From: Holosporales bacterium
Lineage (GTDB): Bacteria; Pseudomonadota; Alphaproteobacteria; RUG11792
Direction of reading: 5' to 3'
Assembly (NCBI GenBank): GCA_031266135.1
Contig: JAISBP010000010.1
Coordinates: 1-44,295, forward strand
Length of the DNA: 44,295 nt
Of this stretch, positions 16,822 through 27,392 are shown one piece after another (the stretch's first letter is position 1; each line of letters starts with the position of its first letter). The notes under the pieces were generated by a model. That model searched no databases. It was not told the DNA's origin and worked only from the letters and a program-made list of their open reading frames with translations. A program made the translations under genes and the position numbers.

Positions 16822-17250
16822 ATGTTGAAGAATATCGGAAAAATTTTGAAACTAGTTGCATTAGCAGCAATTATAGTCCCTCACGCGGTAAATGCGGGAG
16901 AGGATGCCAATCCAGGTCCTAACGTCGTCCACCTTGAACCAAGGCTAGATCTAACGACAGAATATCTAGACGTCTATGTGGGAAGTATTGAAGCAGCTGT
17001 CCAAGCAGAATTAGGGGGAGAGACAATATCATTGAAGGCGGCACAGTTTTCTGAATTGCAATTAAGGTTAGCGGCGGATATGGCAGCATCAGACTCTGAT
17101 TCCTCAGTTCGCCCCAGTCGCACCTATATACAGGTGAACGAAGGTGACATTGCGCAGTTCCTCGAACTCCATCCGAAATATAAGGACGGAGAGCCCAGTG
17201 CAGAATTCCCAGCCGACTTTGAGGACTTCATGAACACATTAGGAAAATAG
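16822..17250 (+). CDS. Small secreted acidic protein, unknown
   Basis: A 142-residue orphan with a clear signal peptide (MLKNIGKILKLVALAAIIV, cleavage after VNA near residue 25). The mature protein is acidic and Ser/Ala/Glu-rich, with a predicted helical middle (IEAAVQAELGGE... LRLAADMAA) and a PSAEFPADFEDFM tail. There is no Cys and no recognised domain. A consensus promoter just upstream suggests high expression. Export and abundance are inferred; the function is unknown. Confidence 0.7.
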   Translation: MLKNIGKILKLVALAAIIVPHAVNAGEDANPGPNVVHLEPRLDLTTEYLDVYVGSIEAAVQAELGGETISLKAAQFSELQLRLAADMAASDSDSSVRPSRTYIQVNEGDIAQFLELHPKYKDGEPSAEFPADFEDFMNTLGK

Positions 17251-17294
17251 AGGTTAGTTCTGAAACAGTTAAGGTAGTGATTGGGAGAGGCAAA

Positions 17295-17344
17295 AGGTTC
17301 TTCAAGAACCTGAAGGGAGACGAAAGGGACCAATAGCCTCCCTT
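17295..17344. other. Pair of hairpins after the secreted-protein gene
   Basis: AGGTTCTT (17295-17302) and AAGAACCT (17304-17311) form a tight palindrome. AAGGGAG (17313-17319) and CTCCCTT (17338-17344) form a second stem. No run of T follows, so this is not a standard intrinsic terminator. It may protect the 3' end of the upstream mRNA or mark a small structured RNA. A further A+T-rich stem (TTTTAAAGA/TCTTTAAAA, 17408-17434) overlaps the end of the RluC-family gene. Confidence 0.4.
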
Positions 17345-17428
17345 GTACATCCACACCAAATCAGGGCGTCCAGCGAGACATCTGCCTGTAATTGAGAGGC
17401 CTCAGATTTTTAAAGACTTCGCTTTTCT

Positions 17429-18295
17429 TTAAAAGCTCGGGAAGTATTCGGGCACTGGTATCTCGATACATACTTTGTCTCCATTGATTTCCCGGAAGGA
17501 TACGTATTCAGCATGGAGGCACAGGTGTTTGAATTTCTGTCCACCGTACTTGGTATCCCCAAAAATGGGGCATCCCAATGATGCCATGTGAACTCGTATT
17601 TGATGGGTTCTCCCGGTGATCGGGATCGCTGATATCAGTGAATATTTTCCATACGTTCGTAAGATCCTATATTTGGTGATGGCGTTTTTCCCTTTCAAAG
17701 GATCGATGATGACGCGTTCTGGGATCTTTAAAAGTGGCGAATCTACGATGCCGGCCTTGGATGGTAATACTCCTGTTACGATTGCATTATAGCGTTTCTC
17801 TATCATTTTATTTTGAAAGAGGAGCAGCATATAGCGAGCCATCTTGGCACCTTTAGCTAAAATGGTGATGCCACTGGTGTCCTTATCAATTCTGTGTACT
17901 AATCTAGCGTGCTCGTTATATGCTTTTGCCATGATATCCACTGCCATATCAGTCTTAGATCCCTTTTGAACGGCTAGACCCGACGGCTTATCTATGATGA
18001 TTAGATTGTCATCCTCGTATACTATCAGTTCTTTAAATTTTTCAACGAGATGCGGATGGGAATCAATATGTAATTTTACAGCAAAACCCTGGAAGAGCTT
18101 CATAATTGTTGGATGAATGAAAATTTCGATATCATCTGTAACTTTATCTGATGCATTGGCTCTGGCACCATTTATCAAAATATCCTTATTTCTGAGCGCT
18201 TTTTCTATCATCGATTGTGGTATCGATTTCCCAAATCTATTTTTTATAACTTTATCGAGGCGAGTTTGATTAAACTCTTTCCAAACCTCTTCCAT
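17429..18295 (-). CDS. rluC: RluC/RluD-family 23S rRNA pseudouridine synthase
   Basis: It isomerises specific uridines of 23S rRNA. An N-terminal S4 RNA-binding domain (TRLDKVIKNRFG...) is followed by the synthase domain with IIIDKPSGLAVQ, the catalytic-Asp motif ARLVHRIDKDTSG, and GRTHQIRVHMASLGCPIFGD. From the ATG at 18295 the protein has 288 residues; a GTG at 18322 would add nine. Both candidate starts lie in an RPE1-like element: the first codons (MEEVWKE) are the translated 3' end of that repeat. RluC and RluD cannot be separated with certainty; the sequence leans to RluC. Confidence 0.88.
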   Translation of the reverse strand: MEEVWKEFNQTRLDKVIKNRFGKSIPQSMIEKALRNKDILINGARANASDKVTDDIEIFIHPTIMKLFQGFAVKLHIDSHPHLVEKFKELIVYEDDNLIIIDKPSGLAVQKGSKTDMAVDIMAKAYNEHARLVHRIDKDTSGITILAKGAKMARYMLLLFQNKMIEKRYNAIVTGVLPSKAGIVDSPLLKIPERVIIDPLKGKNAITKYRILRTYGKYSLISAIPITGRTHQIRVHMASLGCPIFGDTKYGGQKFKHLCLHAEYVSFREINGDKVCIEIPVPEYFPSF

Positions 18296-18433
18296 AATCA
18301 GTCTTCTGATTCGTAGGGACACGACTCAAATACTTAAGCACATCTTAGGTATACACTCAAGTACGATGATACGGTGTTATGTACCGCATTTCCTTCCAAT
18401 AATCCGGATTCTGGAGGGTTTGAAAAGAGGCAT
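18272..18433 (-). repeat. RPE1-like element overlapping the start of the RluC-family gene
   Basis: Read on the minus strand: CCTCTTTTCAAACCCTCCAG, TTATTGGAAGGAAATGCGG, TTGAGTCGTGTCC, then AGAAGACTGATTATGGAAG and GGTTTGGAAAGAG. Both halves match the obgE and mfd copies in order (for example AGAAGACTGATTATGGAGG in mfd). The 3' end runs into the gene and contains its ATG. Confidence 0.75.
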
Positions 18434-18490
18434 CCCCAATCATTCTCGTTGATTTGAGTACCATAACTAAATATCTACACGAGATGGGGA

Positions 18491-19297
18491 TTAGGAAAAT
18501 TTAACAGCAATTTCAGGGGCAAAACGCATTAATAACCCAGACGCCAATCCTAAAACAGTAGGAATAGTCATTCCAGACAGAGACACGTTCGGACTTGAAT
18601 TTCCATGAACCAGGTAATTGTACCAAGCAAATCCCCCGGCCATGGCACTAGCGGATAAAAGTCCAGCCCCAGCATAAGTTAAACCAACAGCCGTACTAGA
18701 CATACAATACGGGAGCTTAGTCGGTGCTAGATTGAGGTGTATCGGTGGAGCGTCTTCTTTCCCGGACCACCAAGTATAAGTTGGGATAGGAATTTCCCGA
18801 CCTTTCAGGTAAACATTGATCACGGAGGCAGCCGTCACAAAGAGCCATAGGTAATCCCTCGATTGAAGTTTGAAATTTTGATCGCTGGACAATGTGTACC
18901 TGCCCCTCCAGTTACACAATCCATGAAATATCACGGCTTTCTCCAGCATAGAGATTCCAACTGCACCACTCACATGATCAATATTTTGGATTACTTCCCC
19001 AATGGACTCATCGATTATTTTTTTTACATCGGATAATTCTGGGTCTTGAAATAGCCGGAGTGCCACTTTCGCCATATCCTCGGTAAATGGCAAGCACGGA
19101 AGAGGATATTTAGTCAGAGTGTTATTAAGATAGAAATCGTTATTTACCAGTTGTGCCAGCTCTTCAGTGGTATAGGATAAAACTGCTTTCCTGATCCCGA
19201 CTTCCATTACGGATGGGTGACTATCCCCACAAGCGATGTAATGTGACGATACTACGGCCGTTGTAACTAACGCTATAGCCATATTTTTCATAAGCAT
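18491..19297 (-). CDS. Secreted or membrane-anchored hypothetical protein
   Basis: A 268-residue orphan. The N-terminus is a signal peptide (MLMKNMAIALVTTAVVSSHY, cleavage near ACG-DSH). A mostly helical exported domain with several Cys (PLPCLPF, GLCNWRG, PYCMSS) is followed by two Gly/Ala-rich hydrophobic segments (about 205-228 and 243-262) that could form a C-terminal hairpin anchor. The tail is short and ends EIAVKFS. No family recognised. It lies alone between the RluC-family gene and element C. The layout recalls secreted proteins that insert into a target membrane, but that is only an inference. Confidence 0.65.
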   Translation of the reverse strand: MLMKNMAIALVTTAVVSSHYIACGDSHPSVMEVGIRKAVLSYTTEELAQLVNNDFYLNNTLTKYPLPCLPFTEDMAKVALRLFQDPELSDVKKIIDESIGEVIQNIDHVSGAVGISMLEKAVIFHGLCNWRGRYTLSSDQNFKLQSRDYLWLFVTAASVINVYLKGREIPIPTYTWWSGKEDAPPIHLNLAPTKLPYCMSSTAVGLTYAGAGLLSASAMAGGFAWYNYLVHGNSSPNVSLSGMTIPTVLGLASGLLMRFAPEIAVKFS

Positions 19298-19358
19298 TTT
19301 TTGTATACTTTAATAATAATACTCTATTTATTGTTTTAATAAATCTTTATTAAAAAGA

Positions 19359-19376
19359 AATTAACTTAAGTTAATT
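19359..19376. promoter_or_regulatory. Perfect 18-base palindrome upstream of a secreted-protein gene
   Basis: AATTAACTTAAGTTAATT is perfectly self-complementary. It lies about 60 bases upstream of the ATG at 19297 and 16 bases from the outer edge of element C. It could be a dimeric repressor site or part of the A+T-rich promoter. A possible -10 (TATTAT on the minus strand) lies between it and the gene. Confidence 0.35.
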
Positions 19377-19391
19377 AAATTTGTTATTCAG

Positions 19392-19952
19392 AAATTTATG
19401 GCCCATTAACATTTTATTAAACAAATTGTGATAGTATCCCGAGTGGTCTTACCCCTCTATTAGCACGCACTCTTCAGTAATTATTCTTCCCTTTATACAA
19501 GCTTGAGATTATCCTCTCCCTGTCCTGGGACCTGTATTCTCAGATTCTCATTCACCCTCAGGATATAGGTAAATCCCAATTCTTCCAGAGTAGTTATTAT
19601 CCTCTGATTACCGATTACAATGTCCTCCACTATAGTATATTCGTATTTCTTAGATAATATATGCCTCAACTCATTGAAAAACAAAGCTTCCATATTTGTT
19701 TAGATCCATCTGGTTATTACTCTTGGGATAGTTCCTCACGCTCATATCCAGGAGTACTTCTTTTTCTTCATCTACATTAACGGAAAGTCGTTCAACTCAA
19801 TGTTCTCACATATCCACCCAGGAATCATCTAAACCAGGAGTAGAATATAAGTAAAGTCCGGAAAAGTGTTAGCAACTTGTAGATGAGTAAGCCCATCCAT
19901 CCGGGATATTACCATGTTTCACTTAATAAAACGTTAATGATTCCATAAATTT
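19392..19952. mobile_element. Inverted-repeat element, copy C, with transposase remnant
   Basis: The ends are inverted: AAATTTATGGCCCATTAAC at the left; CGTTAATGATTCCATAAATTT at the right. The inner arms include TTTTATTAAAC and a CCGGGATATTACCATG/TGTGATAGTATCCCG pair. The outer tips match copies A and B, but the GC-rich arm is diverged and the centre is different: it contains a broken transposase-like ORF. The right 250 bases recur as half element D at 14162-14404. It may be the decayed parent type of the smaller copies. Confidence 0.65.
19493..19693 (-). pseudogene. Transposase fragment, IS4-like
   Basis: The 66-codon frame includes YTIVEDIVIGNQRIITTLEE and LGFTYILRVNENLRI, which resembles the strand carrying the second DDE Asp (usually DRGFGN.R, then GF.YV.R..ENL) of IS4-type transposases. 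The usual D-R-G is degraded to EDIV. An adjacent frame upstream (NYPKSNNQMDLNKYGS, ending near 19680) may be another piece. Only a small fragment remains. The family assignment rests on motif resemblance. Confidence 0.45.
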
Positions 19953-20127
19953 AAATTGAAGAAATATTGTGATCTATATGTGTAATTGAAATCTAACATC
20001 ATCAACAAGGCAATGAGTGCACTTACAAAGTAGAATTAAGTATAAGATATTTAAATAGATCCATAGGGCTAAAATGAGGTATCCTACCGCGTAAATCTTC
20101 GGTTATTAGCACTAAAGAAAGCGATTC

Positions 20128-21018
20128 ATGAAACACGGATTGGTTGATAAACATGGGATAGTATACGGAGTCGTCTGGGCGATGCTCATGAATTTGACCA
20201 GTTCTATCAATGATGTTATAGCTCGATTTCTGGGAGATCGCTTACATTTCGTAGAGATAGCATTCTTCCGATTCCTCTTTTCTACGATCGTTATACTGAT
20301 TCCAATTTTGTGTACGAACAAGCGCTGTTCTCTATTTAAATCCGTATACCATAAAGAACATTTATGGCGCGGCATATTGGGGTGCCTTGCGATAGGTCTA
20401 TGTTGTTTTAGTGTCAATAATATTCCACTCGCGGAAAATACCACCATCCTATTTGCGGATACATTATTTATGATTCCTCTCGCAGCCATTTTTTTACATG
20501 AAAAAATAGGTTTGAAAAGCGTGATTGCAACGATGATCGGTATGACGGGCCTGATCATCATGTATCGTCCAAGTGCGGATAATATTAACCTACATGCACT
20601 GGCTCCGACAATCGCGGCCTTTTTATTTGCCGTCATGAATATCATCATAAAAAAAATGGTCGACAATCAAGAAAATAATTTAACGATGCTATTTTATTTC
20701 GGATTATATACTACCATTATGTCAAGTATTTTTGTTCCGTTCTATTGGGAAATACCTAGTTTTCACGAGCTTCTGTTGTTATTTATCCTAGGAATATGTT
20801 CCAATTTAATACAATTATTTTTATTCTTAGCGTTTAGGGCAACATTAGCCACATATATAACACCTCTTAGATATACCGAACTACCATTCTCAGTATTATT
20901 AGGGTACCTCTTCTTTACCCAAATTCCAGATTCAACGACGATCATGGGATCGATACTTATAGTCATAGGCACGTTCATTGTGTCGACATTTTCAAAGGAA
21001 AGTGGTGGTCGTAAGTAA
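20128..21018 (+). CDS. EamA-family (DMT) permease
   Basis: The 296-residue inner-membrane protein has ten hydrophobic segments in two EamA repeats (roughly 10-140 and 155-290). The first contains NDVIARFLGD...EIAFFRFLFS and PLAENTTILFADTLFMIPLAAIF; the second ends LPFSVLLGYLFF and GSILIVIGTFIV. Drug/metabolite transporters of this type include the rickettsial S-adenosylmethionine importer, but substrate cannot be read from sequence. The ATG at 20128 follows AAAGAAAGCG. It is monocistronic and flanked upstream by element C. Confidence 0.85.
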   Translation: MKHGLVDKHGIVYGVVWAMLMNLTSSINDVIARFLGDRLHFVEIAFFRFLFSTIVILIPILCTNKRCSLFKSVYHKEHLWRGILGCLAIGLCCFSVNNIPLAENTTILFADTLFMIPLAAIFLHEKIGLKSVIATMIGMTGLIIMYRPSADNINLHALAPTIAAFLFAVMNIIIKKMVDNQENNLTMLFYFGLYTTIMSSIFVPFYWEIPSFHELLLLFILGICSNLIQLFLFLAFRATLATYITPLRYTELPFSVLLGYLFFTQIPDSTTIMGSILIVIGTFIVSTFSKESGGRK

Positions 21019-21190
21019 ATGAATTCATTCCCAAGTTCTTCGCAATCAATTTCACGCTTCTAAATGTTTCACAAAAGATCTTCTATTTAAATTGTTGAAT
21101 ATTATATAAGTAATAGTTGACAATACATATATAAATATAAGAAAATAATATTTGCATATATTATAATTATACGATGTGGGAGGGAATACA

Positions 21191-21778
21191 ATGAGAATGT
21201 TATATTTAATACCATCTATATTCATGATCTCAGGAATACGGGCAATGGACGGAGGGATGATGCCGAGACCAAAGGTTCCATCAAATGATGCAATGGATGT
21301 TGTTTCACGCTTACAACGATTTACTAGTGATTTTACAGAATTAAGAGCAGAGAATGCGGCATTAATGGCGATAAATGCAAATTTGAAATCTAAGAATGAA
21401 TCTCTATCTCAAGAGCTTGAATCTTCACAAAGGGAGCTTGAGCGAAAAGAAGGCGTGACGAGAGCATTCGTTGAGCAATTGGCAGCAGTTACTAATCAAC
21501 TTAAGAATGCAGAAAAAGAGAATGAATCTCTATCACAAAAGATTTCTGAACTACTTAAAAGAAACAATAAACAAAGCCTATTACTAACGTTAAGAATAGC
21601 CGCCGGAGATATGATGATTAGCAGATTGGCCCAGCATTTTCACGGAGTAGTTAATGCATTCCAAGTCAAGATGGTTCAGTACCAGCGAGTGATGCAAGGT
21701 CTCATGGATGATAACTCACGACTTAAAACTGAACACGATGACGCGATTCAACTTCTAGACGGGCTGTCCCTTTCATGA
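21191..21778 (+). CDS. Secreted coiled-coil protein, unknown
   Basis: I start at the ATG at 21191 (195 residues) because GGGAGGG lies just before it; the open frame itself begins at a GTG at 21176. Signal peptide MRMLYLIPSIFMISGIRA, then a long heptad-rich coiled coil (about 40-130: LRAENAALMAINANLKSKN, SLSQELESSQRELERKE, NAEKENESLSQKISELL), a short hydrophobic stretch (SLLLTLRIAAGDMMI), and another helix. A repeated NESLSQ unit occurs twice. TTGACA lies at 21117 and TATAAT at 21162, but they are too far apart to be one promoter. Exported coiled-coil proteins of intracellular bacteria often act as adhesins or effectors; that is inference here. Confidence 0.65.
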   Translation: MRMLYLIPSIFMISGIRAMDGGMMPRPKVPSNDAMDVVSRLQRFTSDFTELRAENAALMAINANLKSKNESLSQELESSQRELERKEGVTRAFVEQLAAVTNQLKNAEKENESLSQKISELLKRNNKQSLLLTLRIAAGDMMISRLAQHFHGVVNAFQVKMVQYQRVMQGLMDDNSRLKTEHDDAIQLLDGLSLS

Positions 21779-21842
21779 AACAATAGGTGCTCTTTATTTT
21801 TAGCCGACAAAAGGAGTACCATCGCTTTACTGTTAACAAAAA

Positions 21843-22391
21843 TTACAAATCATCTGGGAAAATTCCTTCTGTATGTCTGATAAATTCCCTGATTTTATCT
21901 ATAAGTTCCACTAGAGAAACAGCGTATTCTTCAATACTATCAGTAAACCAATAGCCGAGTGCTATTTGATAAATGGCATCTACAACTGCCTGAACAGTCC
22001 ATGATATGTCTAAGCAGATCTTACGCATATCATCCGTTTCTGATCCATGCAATTTCAATTCATTTACAACATAATTCACGATTTTCCTCGAGGCCGCTGC
22101 TGCTCTCGTAAAATATGCCAAAGGATGTTTTCGTTCAAACAACTCTCCAGACTCACTGACAAGTAAATGCAGATCATCCAGAGCTACTCCGGCAGCAACT
22201 GAATCAGGGCTGCATCGGCCATCTATGCCAATATACCACTGATTAAGATCAGGCATAGAGTTAGATCTTATTATCTGGCTATCTCCTTGCATAATCATAG
22301 ATTCATCTGGAGCAGCACAATTACCACACTGGATTACCATAAGGCATGCTACAGATCCAATACAAATATTAATCAACATGTTCTTTATCAT
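21843..22391 (-). CDS. Secreted helical protein, paralogue of its upstream neighbour
   Basis: The 182-residue orphan opens with MIKNMLINICIGSVACLMV and a cleavage region GNCAA near residue 27. It shares with the gene upstream a CAA(P/S)D(E/K)S start, an RS.S.PDL motif, and the central segment (LHLLVSESGELFERKHP..YFTRA..AS.KI..Y..NEL). The rest is helical. Its start overlaps the 3' end of the upstream gene by 23 bases, so the pair is translationally coupled. Function unknown; the pair arose by tandem duplication. Confidence 0.68.
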   Translation of the reverse strand: MIKNMLINICIGSVACLMVIQCGNCAAPDESMIMQGDSQIIRSNSMPDLNQWYIGIDGRCSPDSVAAGVALDDLHLLVSESGELFERKHPLAYFTRAAAASRKIVNYVVNELKLHGSETDDMRKICLDISWTVQAVVDAIYQIALGYWFTDSIEEYAVSLVELIDKIREFIRHTEGIFPDDL

Positions 22392-22896
22392 ATTCCGTCC
22401 AGGATAAAACTATTCTTTCCATTTCTTCTCTTATAGCAATAATTTCCCAATAACCATTTGTTATTTTACGTTCGTATTCGTCGCCTATCAGACGAGCATT
22501 ATATGCCACGTTAGTATAGCATCGACTGATCCGAGCTTTCTCCCATTTATGCACTTCCAATTCGTTCTTTATATAATGCATTATTTTTCCTGATGCTGTC
22601 ATTGCTCTCGTAAAATAGAGATAAGGATACTGCCGGCCAAACATTGATCCGGCTTCATTGAGAAGGTAACGCAAGTCTTGGATACCAATGCGTGCATCAT
22701 CTAAAGTAGGCACAGCATGGACAAAGCCGTAAAACGGACTGCCCGTGGCTACCAGATCAGGTGTAGATGTAGATCTTCTCATCGAGATAGCTTGTGCTCC
22801 TACGGATTTATCAGAAGCCGCACAGTCATAACACTGGATTACAATAAGGAATGCCATAGCGCCGATGCTAGCCTTAACTAACATATTTTTTTTCAT
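22369..22896 (-). CDS. Secreted helical protein, first of a tandem pair
   Basis: I choose the ATG at 22896 (MKKNMLVKASIGAMAFLIV, 175 residues), which follows GGGGAGAAAG; the frame is open four codons further to 22908. Signal peptide with cleavage near CYDCAA. The mature part contains RRSTSTPDL, DLRYLLNEAGSMFGRQYP and YFTRAMTASGKIMHYIKNEL, aligning with the downstream paralogue. The C-terminal half is more diverged and ends in an acidic tail. Function unknown. Confidence 0.68.
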   Translation of the reverse strand: MKKNMLVKASIGAMAFLIVIQCYDCAASDKSVGAQAISMRRSTSTPDLVATGSPFYGFVHAVPTLDDARIGIQDLRYLLNEAGSMFGRQYPYLYFTRAMTASGKIMHYIKNELEVHKWEKARISRCYTNVAYNARLIGDEYERKITNGYWEIIAIREEMERIVLSWTEYDKEHVD

Positions 22897-23100
22897 CTTT
22901 CTCCCCAATGGAAATGACTCTCCCCTTGATCCAAGTATATCATAAATATTATTGAGGAGGCTATGTTTATACTATCGTATGTGAATACTAATCTGAAGTT
23001 GACGAACTACGAAAGACTTTCTCAGCGTAATCATATTGTGTCAATACCAGAGTTTCCAAAAGCATCCGCTTCTGCTGGTTGATATATAGATGGTTTTATT

Positions 23101-23244
23101 AGGCTTCTTTCGAAACATTCAGAATCAGAATTATTGGAAGGAGAGCCGGCACGCAGAACCGGAGTGTACTTTGATGTACATGAGGATTTGAGTACCGAAT
23201 TGACGCGCCAAGAAGTTGATTATGGAGAATTACGAAAGAAGTCT
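23101..23244 (+). repeat. RPE1-like element upstream of obgE
   Basis: Full length, 144 bases: from AGGCTTCTTTCGAAACATTC through ATTGGAAGGAGAGCCGGCAC and GTACATGAGGATTTGAGTAC to ACGAAAGAAGTCT. One frame reads [20 protein letters not shown], nearly the same as the copy inside obgE. The open frame 23134-23340 derives from this repeat. The rest of the gap 22909-23100 shows only a doubtful further remnant near 22964-23015. Confidence 0.85.
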
Positions 23245-23249
23245 ATTAA

Positions 23250-25359
<2,110 letters not shown>

Positions 25360-25363
<4 letters not shown>

Positions 25364-27087
25364 TTAATTCCTCAAATGGGAAGGTATGGAACTTTTTAGA
25401 ATGCGATAAGGATCAGGTTCAAAGTATTTCCGAAGAATGTAATATCAGTAATATTGCGGCGACTATTTTATTGAATCGTGGCATAAGCGATCCCCATGAA
25501 ATTAAATCATTCCTAGATCCAAAATTACGGAATACGATTCCGGATCCATCGCTATTCCTTGGGATGGATGAGGCTGTGACCAGGATTGCACATGCGGTTC
25601 TGGCCCATGAAAACATCATGATTTTTGGAGATTATGATGTCGATGGTATTACCTCGACTTATTTGATGATTCATTATCTTAAAGTCCTGGGAATTGATGC
25701 CCAATATTATATTCCGAACAGATTTACTGATGGTTATGGAATAAACTCTGAGGCCATTCAAAAAGCAAAAGAGCTTCAGATTGATCTTTTTATAGCGGTC
25801 GATTCGGGGACTAATTCAGTATCTGAAATAAGGGAAGCCAATAACTTTGGTATTGATGTTGTAGTTCTCGATCATCACATCCAGACAGTAAACTTACTCC
25901 CAAATGCTCTGGCGATAGTCAATCCAAATCGGAATGATCAACCAGAGATCGATGGATATTACACGAAGAACCTATGTGCAGCAGGCGTTGTGTTCATGTT
26001 ATTGATAGCTCTTCAGCGGCATATGAGGGGCATTGGCTTCTTTAATGATGGTAGAGCTGCGGCGGATATCCTGGAGCTGGCGGATATCGTTGCCCTCGGG
26101 ACGTTGTGTGACGTCGTTGATCTTAGGGGATTCAATAGGGCAATCGTGAAGTATTGCATGAATCGTGGTGTACATTCCGTCGGTATCTCGGCGTTGATGA
26201 GGGTATTCAATATAAAGCGTATAGAATCTCCGGATGATTTATCATTTTTTATAGGGCCGGCGATGAATGCGGCCGGCAGGATCGGTAATCCCCTCGTTGC
26301 CCTTGAATTATTACTGGAGTCGGATCCAGAGAATGCATATAAAATCGCCAATAAACTGGGTGAATTTAATACCAGGCGAAAGGCCATCGAGAAACAGATG
26401 CTATCCGAAGCCATCGCCATGATCGATAAGTCTAACATGAATTCAAGGAACGGAATATGCGTGTATAGCGATGACTGGCACGAAGGCGTCATAGGGATCG
26501 TCGCCGGCCGTCTGAAGGATATGTATAATAAACCAGCCTTTGTTATAGCTTCTGGGAAGGGTTCCGCTAGGTCTGTCCCAGGTCTCCATCTAGGAGATTT
26601 TTTTACGAAAGCGGTGGGGGAGGGGATACTGATCGGAGGCGGAGGGCACGCCCTGGCCGGGGGTTTTAGTATAGATATAAGTAAAATAGATGAATTCAAT
26701 GATTTTATAGATCGTAATATAACGCGAACATTCCCGAATACTCTTGAGATAGACTATACCCTGAATATCAATACAGATCTAAGTGTAATTGGTAAGGAGA
26801 TTGAGGTATTGGAGCCCTTTGGGAAGGGCATTGAGAAACCTCTTTTTCACTTCCCGAGAGTTTTAATCAAAAAAACAATGCCAACCCAAACTGGTGATCA
26901 CGTGATGCTGTTTCTCCAGGATGAATATGGGCACCGAAATATTAGGGGTGTCATATTCGGGATTTCGACGAAGATGCACCTATCAGAAATACTGCAACGG
27001 AAACGTGGTATGCTAGTAGATATCGTTGGTTTCATTAACAAAAACCAGTATGGGTGCAGTATAATAGTTGTAGACATCAGACAATAG
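25360..27087 (+). CDS. recJ: Single-strand DNA exonuclease RecJ
   Basis: A 5'-3' ssDNA exonuclease for recombination, mismatch and base-excision repair. The 575-residue product has DHH-family motifs: FGDYDVDGITSTYL (motif I), AVDSGTNS, VVLDHHIQTV (DHH), then the DHHA1 domain with GGGGHALAGGFS and a C-terminal OB fold. The TTG start overlaps the murB stop (TTGA); there is no better start until deep in the gene, and GAAGAAG precedes it. The stop codon TAG shares bases with the left end of an RPE1-like element, so the natural C-terminus may have been slightly altered; the length is nevertheless normal. Confidence 0.93.
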
Positions 27088-27230
27088 ATCTCTTTCAAAA
27101 CCTCCACAATCAGCTTTTTGGCTCGTCAATCCGGTGCTCGAATCCTCACGTAAACCCAAGTACGCTGCGGTTCTGTGCTCCGTATTTCCTTCCAATAACT
27201 CTGATTCTGAAGATTTGTGACAAGAGGTCT
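27086..27230 (-). repeat. Full-length RPE1-like element after recJ
   Basis: 145 bases with inverted ends: AGATCTCTTTCAAAACC at the left; TTTGTGACAAGAGGTCT at the right. On the minus strand it reads EGNTEHRTAAYLGLREDSST, closest of all the copies here to the RPE1 motif as I remember it from Rickettsia. Its first two bases belong to the recJ stop codon. The remaining 160 bases before asd hold nothing recognisable. Confidence 0.85.
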
Positions 27231-27392
27231 AATGAGCTCCGATTCTGGAAGTTCTTCACGATGAGACATAATTCTGGGTGTTATCGAATGGAAATTAGAT
27301 GTGTAACAGTTTATGTTTAACAGACGATAGTTTTTGATGATGTAAGTATCTATAATCCTGGGAAATAATAGGAAAATTATGGACGAGTATCA

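Noticed and set aside
22964-23015. Possible further palindromic-element remnant (GAAGTTGACGAACTACGAAAGACTT-like region)
   Set aside because: Similarity to the element 3' end is short and interrupted; could be chance.
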